Assembly: GCF_020410765.1 (NCBI RefSeq)
Contig: NZ_CP084541.1
Span: 310,001 to 374,000 of the forward strand
DNA length: 64,000 bases
From: Streptomyces marincola
GTDB taxonomy: Bacteria; Actinomycetota; Actinomycetes; Streptomycetales; Streptomycetaceae
Direction of reading: 5' to 3'
Part shown: positions 54,712 through 62,102 of the stretch, piece after piece
How the letters are laid out: each line of letters starts with the position of its first letter
Numbering within the stretch: the stretch's first letter is position 1
Position numbers and translations under genes: made by a program
The notes under the pieces: generated by a model
Seen by the model: the letters and a program-made list of their open reading frames with translations, nothing else
Databases searched by the model: none
What the model was told of the DNA's origin: nothing

Positions 54712-55044
54712 TCACGCCCCGAAGACGTGCCGGCGGATCGCGGCGGCGTTGGAGAAGATGCGGATGCCGAGCACCACGACGACGCCCGTGGACAGCTGGG
54801 CGCCGACCCCGAGCTTGTCGCCGAGGAAGACGATCAGCGCGGCCACGGTGACGTTCGAGAGGAACGACACGACGAACACCTTGTCGTCGAAGACCCCGTC
54901 GAGCATGGCGCGCAGTCCCCCGAACACCGCGTCGAGCGCGGCGACCACGGCGATGGGCAGGTAGGGCTCGACCCCGGTGGGCACGACCGGCCGGGTGAGC
55001 ACCCCGACGAGGATGCCGAGGGCCAGTCCGAGGACGGCGATCAC
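54712..55044 (-). CDS. sbp: Small basic membrane protein (DUF1290/Sbp)
   Basis: 110 aa from GTG 55044, with AAGGAG 7 nt upstream. Three hydrophobic helices: LGLALGILVGVLT, IAVVAALDAVFGGLRAML with a conserved loop (DGVFDDKVFVVSFLSN), and ALIVFLGDKLG into VVVVLGIRIFSN. It matches the small basic protein found between DUF881 genes in many Gram-positives (B. subtilis sbp near ftsZ). The start overlaps the stop of the upstream DUF881 gene (GTGA). Confidence 0.9.
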   Translation of the reverse strand: MIAVLGLALGILVGVLTRPVVPTGVEPYLPIAVVAALDAVFGGLRAMLDGVFDDKVFVVSFLSNVTVAALIVFLGDKLGVGAQLSTGVVVVLGIRIFSNAAAIRRHVFGA

Positions 55045-55925
55045 GGGGTCGCTCCTTCGTGCGTCGAGGCGGCCGGCCGGGCCGTGCGCGTGGACAGGCC
55101 GGACGCGGCGGACAGCCTGAGTTCGTCGTGGACGGTGGTGGCGGAACGGATGCCGAAGTCCTCCCGCAGCGCCTCCAGGTAACGGCCTTCCGCGGTGGCG
55201 GAGAACGCCGCCGCCAGCTCGTCGCCCGGGCCCACGGCGAGCAGCGTGTAGGGCGGCACCAGCGGCCGGTTGTCGACGAGAACGGCCTCGCCCGCGGCCC
55301 GGATGGCGGAAACGGCCGTCAGCCGCCTGTCGTTGACCGAGACGGCCTCGGCGCCCGCCCGCCACAGGCCGTTGACGAGGCGTTGCAGGTCGCGGTCGCG
55401 CACGCGGCCCGTGTCGGCGAAACTCCCGTCGCGCGGCCCGCCGACCGCGGACCCGGTGGCGTCCTCCGCGTCGTCCACGACGAGTTCGATGCCGGGGCCC
55501 GTGACGGCGGTGGTGCCGGCCAGGAGCGCGGCCAGCTCGCCGTCCGGCGACCCCGCGTCGCCCGCGGCGTCGCGCTGCGCCGCGTCGATACCGGCCCGCA
55601 GCGCGTCGACCTCGGCCTGGAGCGCGTCGAGTTCCGCCGTGCCGGCCTCGACACGGGTGAGCAGCTCCTCCCGCTCCCTGGCGAGCACCGGCTCCGCCTC
55701 GCGCGCCTGCGCGGCCCCGAGGGTGACCACCGCGGCGGCCAGGGCGAGGCCGCCGGCCAGCCAGAGTCTGGCGCGCAGTGTGCGCGGCAGCTCCGGCCGT
55801 CCGGCGGCCCGCCGGCCGGCCGCCGCCTGGGCGTACCCCTCGTCGAGGGTGTGGCTCATGACGGCGGTCAGCAGCGACATGGAGGCGTCGGGGCGCGCGC
55901 CGGAGCCGGGCTCCTGCTGGGGCAT
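55041..55925 (-). CDS. DUF881-family membrane-anchored protein, copy 2
   Basis: 294 aa from ATG 55925; a start at a later in-frame ATG (MSLLTAVM...) is also possible, and neither has a strong ribosome binding site. A conserved N-terminal MSHTLDEGYAQAA-like segment, one transmembrane helix, a coiled coil and the DUF881 domain (GPGIELVVDDAEDA, LWRAGAEAVSVNDRRLT, PPYTLLAVG). It is a paralogue of copy 1 and first gene of the DUF881-sbp-DUF881 block; overlap with sbp is 4 nt. Confidence 0.85.
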   Translation of the reverse strand: MPQQEPGSGARPDASMSLLTAVMSHTLDEGYAQAAAGRRAAGRPELPRTLRARLWLAGGLALAAAVVTLGAAQAREAEPVLAREREELLTRVEAGTAELDALQAEVDALRAGIDAAQRDAAGDAGSPDGELAALLAGTTAVTGPGIELVVDDAEDATGSAVGGPRDGSFADTGRVRDRDLQRLVNGLWRAGAEAVSVNDRRLTAVSAIRAAGEAVLVDNRPLVPPYTLLAVGPGDELAAAFSATAEGRYLEALREDFGIRSATTVHDELRLSAASGLSTRTARPAASTHEGATP

Positions 55926-55989
55926 GGCCCACATGGTCGCACGCGCCGCCGGCAGGCCGGAACGCGGCCTGCCGGCGGGGCCGTTCCGC

Positions 55990-58485
55990 TCAGCGGTCGG
56001 CGCTGTCCACCACGCCCGACCAGGTGTCGAGCAGTTCCTGGGCGGCGGCGTCGTCCGGGCCCTCGGCCCACAGGTGGGTGACGGCCTCCGCGGGGTCGGG
56101 CAGCACCAGGACCCACCGCCCGTCCGCCTCGACGACGCGGACGCCGTCGGTGGTGTCCACGGTGCGGTCGCCCGCCGCCTCGACGACGCGGCGCATGACC
56201 AGCCCCTTGACGGCCCACGGGGTGGCCACGTCCCGGCGGAGCACATGGGCGCGCGGGATGCGGGCGTCGATCTGGCTGAGGGACAGCTGGGTGCGGGCCA
56301 CCAGCGCGATCAGCCGGGTGAAGGCCGCGGTGGCGTCGAAGACGGAGGAGAACTCGGGGACGATGAAGCCGCCCCGGCCGTCCCCGCCGAACACCGAGCC
56401 CTCCTTGTGCGCGACCCGGGTCAGGTCGTCGGGCGACGTGGTGGTCCACTCGACCTGCGTGCCGTGGTAGGCGGCGACCTGCTCCGCGATGCGCGTGGTG
56501 GTGACGGGCAGGGCCACCCGGCCGCTGCGGCGCTCGGCGGCGATGAGGTCGAGCATGACGAGCAGCGCGCGCTGGTCCTCGATGATGCGGCCCTGCTCGT
56601 CGACCAGGGCCAGACGTTCGCCGACCGGGTCGAAGCGGACCCCGAAGGCGGCGCGGGCGGAGGCCACGATCTCGCCGAGGCGGACGAGTCCGGCCCGCCT
56701 GGCCTCCGCGGTCTCGGTCGGCCTCGCCTCGTCGAGGCCGGGGTTGATGGTGAGGGCGTCGACGCCGAGGCGGCCGAGCAGGCTCGGCAGCACGAGCCCG
56801 GCGCTGCCGTTGGCCGCGTCCACGACGACCTTGAGGCCGGACTCGGCGACGCCCGTGGTGTCCACGGCGCGCAGCACGGAACCGGTGTACGCGTCGAAGA
56901 CGCTGGCGGGGAAGCGCAGGTCGCCGATCTCGCCGGGGAAGGCGCGGCGGTACTCCTGGCGTGCGTAGACCCGGTCGAGCTTGCGCTGCCTGGCCTGGGA
57001 GAGGTCGGCGCCGCGCTCGTCGAAGAACATGATGTCGACGGAGTCGGGGACGCCGGGAGTGGTGCGGATCATGACGCCGCCCGCGCTGCCGCGCGCGGTC
57101 TGCTGGCGGGCGACGGGCAGCGGCACGTTCTCCAGGTCCCGCACGTCGATCGCGCTGGCCTGGAGCGCCGAGATGACCGCGCGCTTCAGGGCGCGGGCAC
57201 CGCGGGAGTGGTCGCGCGCGGTGGTGACCGTGGACCCCTTCTTGAGGGTGGTGGCGTAGGCGCTGGCGAGCCGGACGGCGAGCTCCGGGGTGATCTCGAC
57301 GTTGAGGATGCCGGAGACGCCGCGCGCGCCGAACAGGTTCGCCTGGCCGCGTGCCTCCCAGATGACCGAGGTGTTGACGAAGGCGCCGGCCTCCACGGTC
57401 TTGAACGGGTAGACGCGCACGTTGCCCTGGACGATGGACTCCTCGCCGACGAGGCACTCGTCGCCGATGACGGCGCCGTCCTCGATGCGGGCGGCGCGCA
57501 TCACGTCGGTGTTCTTGCCGACCACGCAGCCGCGGAGGTTGGTCTGCGGGCCGATGTACACGTTGTCGTGGACGACGGCCCGATGCAGGAACGCGTCGGA
57601 CTTGACCACGACGTTGGAGCCGATGACGGTGTGCTCGCGGATCTCGGCGCCCGCCTCGATCTTGGCGTAGTCGCCGACGTAGAGCGGCCCCCTGAGCTTC
57701 GCGTCGGGGTGCACCTCCGCGCCCTCCGCGATCCATACGCCCGGGGAGATCTCGAACCCGTCGATGTCGACGTCGACCTTCCCCTCCAGCACGTCGGCCT
57801 GGGCCTTGACGTAGCTCTCGTGGGTGCCGACGTCCTCCCAGTAGCCCTCGGCGACGTAGCCGTAGACGGGCTTGCCCTCCTTCATGAGGCGCGGGAACAC
57901 GTCTCCCGACCAGTCGACCGGGACGTCGGGATCGACGTAGTCGAAGACCTCGGGCTCCATCACGTAGATACCGGTGTTGACAGTGTCGGAGAACACCTGT
58001 CCCCACGTGGGCTTTTCGAGGAAACGGTCGACCCGGCCGTCCTCACCCACGATGGTGATGCCGAACTCCAGCGGATTGGGCACCCGGGTCAGGCAGACCG
58101 TGACGAGGGCGCCGCGTTCCCTGTGGTAGCGGATGAGTTCGGTCAGGTCGAAGTCGGTGAGCGCGTCACCTGAAATCACCAGAAAGGAGTCGTCCTTGAG
58201 GGCGTCCTCGGCATTCTTCACACTTCCGGCCGTGCCCAGGGGCTTCTCTTCATGCGCATAGGTGAGATCCATCCCGAGTTCCTCGCCGTCACCGAAGTAG
58301 TTCTTCACGAGTGAGGCGAGGAATTGCACGGTGACCACGGTCTCCGTGAGCCCGTGCCGCTTCAGCAGCCGGAGCACATGCTCCATGATCGGGCGGTTGG
58401 CCACGGGCAGCAGGGGCTTGGGCATGCTCGCGGTCATCGGGCGAAGCCGGGTGCCTTCGCCACCAGCCATTACGACGGCCTTCAT
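55990..58485 (-). CDS. Sugar-phosphate nucleotidyltransferase fused to a degenerate phosphomannomutase domain
   Basis: 831 aa, ATG 58485. Domain 1 (1-240): nucleotidyltransferase with MAGGEGTRLRPMT, the PKPLLPV loop and EKPLGTAGS. Domain 2 (about 250-370): left-handed beta-helix of hexapeptide repeats. Domain 3 (about 380-830): phosphohexomutase-like. In this last domain the phosphoserine loop (usually TASHNP) reads RTTPGVPDS, the metal loop (DGDGDR) reads DPVGER and the sugar-binding loop (GEMSGH) reads GGDGRGGF, so mutase activity is probably lost. Annotated homologues are called mannose-1-phosphate guanylyltransferase; the true substrate is uncertain. Confidence 0.88.
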   Translation of the reverse strand: MKAVVMAGGEGTRLRPMTASMPKPLLPVANRPIMEHVLRLLKRHGLTETVVTVQFLASLVKNYFGDGEELGMDLTYAHEEKPLGTAGSVKNAEDALKDDSFLVISGDALTDFDLTELIRYHRERGALVTVCLTRVPNPLEFGITIVGEDGRVDRFLEKPTWGQVFSDTVNTGIYVMEPEVFDYVDPDVPVDWSGDVFPRLMKEGKPVYGYVAEGYWEDVGTHESYVKAQADVLEGKVDVDIDGFEISPGVWIAEGAEVHPDAKLRGPLYVGDYAKIEAGAEIREHTVIGSNVVVKSDAFLHRAVVHDNVYIGPQTNLRGCVVGKNTDVMRAARIEDGAVIGDECLVGEESIVQGNVRVYPFKTVEAGAFVNTSVIWEARGQANLFGARGVSGILNVEITPELAVRLASAYATTLKKGSTVTTARDHSRGARALKRAVISALQASAIDVRDLENVPLPVARQQTARGSAGGVMIRTTPGVPDSVDIMFFDERGADLSQARQRKLDRVYARQEYRRAFPGEIGDLRFPASVFDAYTGSVLRAVDTTGVAESGLKVVVDAANGSAGLVLPSLLGRLGVDALTINPGLDEARPTETAEARRAGLVRLGEIVASARAAFGVRFDPVGERLALVDEQGRIIEDQRALLVMLDLIAAERRSGRVALPVTTTRIAEQVAAYHGTQVEWTTTSPDDLTRVAHKEGSVFGGDGRGGFIVPEFSSVFDATAAFTRLIALVARTQLSLSQIDARIPRAHVLRRDVATPWAVKGLVMRRVVEAAGDRTVDTTDGVRVVEADGRWVLVLPDPAEAVTHLWAEGPDDAAAQELLDTWSGVVDSADR

Positions 58486-58620
58486 ATCGGAAGTGTCCTC
58501 CTTGGGGAGTCGACAGTCACTCCGACTGCGCCCGTCTGGAGGGGCCCGGGCCCGGGGTGGCTCCCCGGAAAGCTGCGGCACATGCGGGCGCCAGGCCCCT
58601 GCGACGCTGCCAGGGCGAGC

Positions 58621-59256
58621 TCAGTCGGCCGTGGGATCCGCCGTAAGGAGCCGGCGGACCTGGACCACGTAAAGGACTCCTGCCCACCAGTACAGCGCTG
58701 TACCCCAGCCGGCGAACGCCCATCCGAAAATAGCAGCGAGGGACGCGAGCCAGCCACCACCGTCGCTGAGCAGCAGCAACGGGAACGCGTACATCAGGTT
58801 GAGGGTCGCCGCCTTGCCCAGGAAGTTCACCTGTGGGGGTGCATAACCGTGCCGGTTCAGTCGCCACACCGTCACCAGCAGCATCAGCTCGCGGGCCAGC
58901 AGAAGGGCCGTGAGCCACAGCGGGAGGATGTCGCGCCAGGTGAGGCCCACGAGGGTGGAGAGGATGTAGAGGCGGTCGGCCGCCGGGTCGAGGATGCGGC
59001 CGAGGGCGCTGACCTGGTTCCACCGGCGGGCCAGTTTGCCGTCGAGGTAGTCGCTGACACCGCTGAAGGCCAGGACGAGCAGCGCCCAGCCGTCCAGGTT
59101 GGGGCCGTCGAACACCGGCGAGAGCACCAGCCACAGGAACACGGGGACGCCGAGCAGGCGCGCCATGCTCAGGAGGTTGGGAATGGTGAAGACCCGGTCC
59201 GTCTGCTGTTCCGTCTCCTGGGCCGCCACCCGGACGCCTCCTGATCGAACTGTCAT
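58621..59256 (-). CDS. CDP-alcohol phosphatidyltransferase
   Basis: 211 aa, ATG 59256. The CDP-alcohol phosphotransferase signature is complete: SDYLDGKLARRWNQVSALG followed by RILDPAADR. Five to six membrane helices. It transfers a phosphatidyl group from CDP-diacylglycerol to an alcohol. The relatives in this position resemble PgsA-type phosphatidylglycerophosphate or cardiolipin synthases, but the alcohol acceptor cannot be fixed from sequence. It lies between the nucleotidyltransferase and the divergent ptsI. Confidence 0.88.
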   Translation of the reverse strand: MTVRSGGVRVAAQETEQQTDRVFTIPNLLSMARLLGVPVFLWLVLSPVFDGPNLDGWALLVLAFSGVSDYLDGKLARRWNQVSALGRILDPAADRLYILSTLVGLTWRDILPLWLTALLLARELMLLVTVWRLNRHGYAPPQVNFLGKAATLNLMYAFPLLLLSDGGGWLASLAAIFGWAFAGWGTALYWWAGVLYVVQVRRLLTADPTAD

Positions 59257-59407
59257 GCCGGCCCTCGCACCGCCGGGCGGCTCTGTGGGGTCCGACCTTA
59301 CCGGCCTGCCGGCGCGGGGCGCCGGGCGGGCCGACCGCCGCTCAACGCGCCGATGGCATACGCTTTCCGGTGGTTTGCCGTCCGTGGAACGCGACAAGGC
59401 GGGTGAG

Positions 59408-61093
59408 ATGGGGACCAGGCTGCGAGGCGTCGGCGTCAGCCACGGAGTGGCCATCGGCGAGGTCAGGCACATGGGCACGGCGGTGCTCGAACCGCCGGCC
59501 GGGGCGACGGCCGCGGCCGACGTGCCGCGGGAGGTGGGCCGGGCCAGGCGGGCGGCCGAGGCCGTGGCCGCCGACCTCGTGGCCCGCGGCACCCTCGCCG
59601 GCGGGGAGGCCCAGGCCGTCCTCGAAGCGCAGGCGCTGATGGCGCGCGACCCGGAGCTGCTGGCCGACATGGAACGGCGGGTCGGCGTGGGGGCCACCGC
59701 CGAGCAGGCGGTCTCGGACGCGTTCGCGGTGTACCGGGCGCTGCTGTCGGGGGCCGGGGACTACCTGGCCGGGCGGGTGGCCGACCTCGACGACGTGCGC
59801 AACCGGATCGTGGCGCGGCTGCTCGGCGTTCCCGTGCCGGGAGTGCCGGACAGCGAGGAACCGTACGTGCTGATCGCCCGGGACCTCGCCCCCGCGGACA
59901 CCGCGCTGCTCGATCCCACGCTGGTGCTCGGGTTCATCACCGAGGAAGGGGGCCCGACCAGCCACAGCGCGATCCTCGCCCGTTCGCTCGGGGTGCCCGC
60001 GGTGGTCGGGCTCGCGGGCGCGCGGGACCTCGCGGAGGGCGCGGTCGTCGCCGTGGACGGCAGCACGGGCGAGGTGGTGGTCGATCCGAGCGCCGAGGAG
60101 CGGGCCGCGCTGGCGAAGGCCGCCGCGGGGCGCCGTGCGGCGGTCGCCGCCGCCACAGGACCTGGCGCGACCTCCGACGGCCACCGGGTGCCGCTGCTCG
60201 CCAACGTGGGCGGGCCCGACGACGTGGCCGCCGCGATGGCGGCCGGCGCCGAGGGCGTGGGGCTGTTCCGCACGGAGGTGCTGTTCTTCGAGCGCGCGAA
60301 GGACCTCGGGGCCGGGCAGGGCCCGTCCGAGGAGGAGCAGGTGGCCGCCTACCGGCGGGTCCTCGAAGCGTTCCCCGAGGGACGCGTGGTGGTGCGGGTG
60401 CTCGACGCGGGCGCGGACAAGCCGCTGCCCTTCCTCACGGCCGACGACGAGCCCAACCCCGCGCTCGGTGTGCGCGGGTTGCGCGCGCTGCTCGCCCGGC
60501 CCGAGGTGCTCGGCACCCAGTTGCGCGCGCTGGCCCGTGCCGCCGCGGGGCTGCCGGTCCACCTGGAGGTCATGGCGCCGATGGTGGCCGACCGCGCGGA
60601 CGCCAGGGCGTTCGCCGACGCCTGCCGGGCGGCCGGTCTCGACGCGAGGTACGGGGCGATGGTGGAGATCCCGGCCGCCGCCCTGCGCGCCCGCGCCCTG
60701 CTCCAGGAGGTCGAGTTCCTCTCGCTCGGGACCAACGACCTGGCCCAGTACGCCTTCGCCGCCGACCGGCAGGCCGGCGCGCTCGCACGCCACCAGGACC
60801 CCTGGCAGCCCGCTCTCCTCGACCTGGTGGCGCTGGCCGCGGACGCCGCGAAGGCCGAGGGCAGCAGCTGCGGGGTGTGCGGCGAGGCAGCCGCGGATCC
60901 GCTGCTCGCCTGCGTCCTCACCGGCCTCGGAGTCACCAGTCTCTCGATGGCGGCGGCGGCCATCCCCCACGTGCGCGCCGCGCTGGCCCGGCACACCCTG
61001 GCGCAGTGCGAGCGGGCCGCCGCGGCGGCCCGGGCGGCCGACAGCGCGGCGCAGGCCCGCGCCGCGGCCCAGGCCGTGCTGTCCGGGGAGTGA
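59408..61093 (+). CDS. ptsI: Phosphoenolpyruvate-protein phosphotransferase, enzyme I
   Basis: 561 aa, ATG 59408; a GTG at 59384 is an alternative. First component of the sugar phosphotransferase system: it takes phosphate from PEP and passes it to HPr. Motifs: phospho-His in GGPTSHSAILAR, the PEP-binding GLFRTEVLFF, and SLGTNDLAQY with CGVCGEAAADP (catalytic Cys) near the C-terminus. Full length. No HPr or EIIA gene is adjacent in the window. Cytosolic. Confidence 0.95.
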   Translation: MGTRLRGVGVSHGVAIGEVRHMGTAVLEPPAGATAAADVPREVGRARRAAEAVAADLVARGTLAGGEAQAVLEAQALMARDPELLADMERRVGVGATAEQAVSDAFAVYRALLSGAGDYLAGRVADLDDVRNRIVARLLGVPVPGVPDSEEPYVLIARDLAPADTALLDPTLVLGFITEEGGPTSHSAILARSLGVPAVVGLAGARDLAEGAVVAVDGSTGEVVVDPSAEERAALAKAAAGRRAAVAAATGPGATSDGHRVPLLANVGGPDDVAAAMAAGAEGVGLFRTEVLFFERAKDLGAGQGPSEEEQVAAYRRVLEAFPEGRVVVRVLDAGADKPLPFLTADDEPNPALGVRGLRALLARPEVLGTQLRALARAAAGLPVHLEVMAPMVADRADARAFADACRAAGLDARYGAMVEIPAAALRARALLQEVEFLSLGTNDLAQYAFAADRQAGALARHQDPWQPALLDLVALAADAAKAEGSSCGVCGEAAADPLLACVLTGLGVTSLSMAAAAIPHVRAALARHTLAQCERAAAAARAADSAAQARAAAQAVLSGE

Positions 61094-61113
61094 CCGCGCC
61101 GCCGCCGCGCGGG

Positions 61114-62070
61114 TCAGTCCCCTGGGCAGTCGCGGTGCGGCAGCTCATCGGCGGCGCGGTAGGCGACCCCGGGCTCCGGTGGCACGGGCTCGCCGGTGCG
61201 CACGTCGGTGCAGTACGCGGCGAACACCTCGCCCTCGCTCAGGGCCCGCAGCCGGCCGCCGCGCAGGCTCCAGCCCCGCACCTCCTCGCCCGGCCCCGCC
61301 GGCTCCCCCCGCCGCCCCGGCGCCGCCCGTTCCTCCCGGTCCCAGGACGGGCCCCCGACGGCCCCGGCCGGTACCGAGCGCAGCACCAGGCCGCCGGGCT
61401 CGCCGGTGGCCAGGCCGACGGCCACCAGCGTGCACAGGACCAGGGCGTCGGGCTCCGCCATGTCGAGCGCTCCGCCGGCCCCGCGCTCCACGTGCAGGGC
61501 CGCGGTCAGCGGACCGCTGGGGACGAGCAGGCTGCACACCAGGTGGTGCACGCCGGGGCCGGCCCGCTCCGTCACGGCGGCGAGCAGTCCGGCGGCCCGC
61601 TGGAACGCGCACCGGGAGTACGGGGCGTCGCAGGCCGGGCAGGAACCGGCCGCAGCGAGCAGGTCCGTGCCCGTCTCCCAGGTCTCCCAGCGCAGGTGCT
61701 CGGCGAGCAGCACCGGCATCAGGCGGGCGATCGGCTGGCCCTCGTAGGGGACCGTGGCCCCGCGCGCGGCGACCTCGGCCGTGTATCTGGCGCGGCTGGC
61801 CTGGCTGTCCGCCGCCAGGCCCTCGCGCGCGCAGAACTCCGCGAAGCCTTCCGGGTCGAACAGCGCGACGCTGGTGTGCCCGTGGCGCTCCGCCAGGGAG
61901 CGCAGCAGCAGCTCCGTCTGCCGCAGGTAGCCCGCGTGGTCGGTGAAGCGGAAGGTCGCGTAGCGGCGCATCGCGGCGAATCCGCCGGCGTCCGCGATGA
62001 CCGCGACCGTCCCGGCCGACTCGCGCAGGAAACGGTCGGCGCGCCGGGCGCGCCGGGTGGTGGGTGCCAT
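61114..62070 (-). CDS. Conserved hypothetical protein
   Basis: 318 aa, ATG 62070. No family is recognised. The N-terminus is basic (RRARRADRF). There is a CPACDAPYSRC segment (about 144-154) that could bind zinc, FAAMRRYATFRFTDHAGYLR near 31-50, and a C-terminal AADELPHRDCPGD. No signal peptide or membrane segment. It converges with ptsI (20-nt gap) and is 32 nt downstream of the acetoacetyl-CoA synthetase gene, so it may be co-transcribed with that gene. Confidence 0.7.
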   Translation of the reverse strand: MAPTTRRARRADRFLRESAGTVAVIADAGGFAAMRRYATFRFTDHAGYLRQTELLLRSLAERHGHTSVALFDPEGFAEFCAREGLAADSQASRARYTAEVAARGATVPYEGQPIARLMPVLLAEHLRWETWETGTDLLAAAGSCPACDAPYSRCAFQRAAGLLAAVTERAGPGVHHLVCSLLVPSGPLTAALHVERGAGGALDMAEPDALVLCTLVAVGLATGEPGGLVLRSVPAGAVGGPSWDREERAAPGRRGEPAGPGEEVRGWSLRGGRLRALSEGEVFAAYCTDVRTGEPVPPEPGVAYRAADELPHRDCPGD

Positions 62071-62102
62071 GGTGTCCCCCTCAACGGATCGGAAGATCTT
62101 GG

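Noticed and set aside
59408..61093. A complete PTS operon around ptsI
   Set aside because: No HPr, EIIA or EIIB/C gene is visible on either side within the window.
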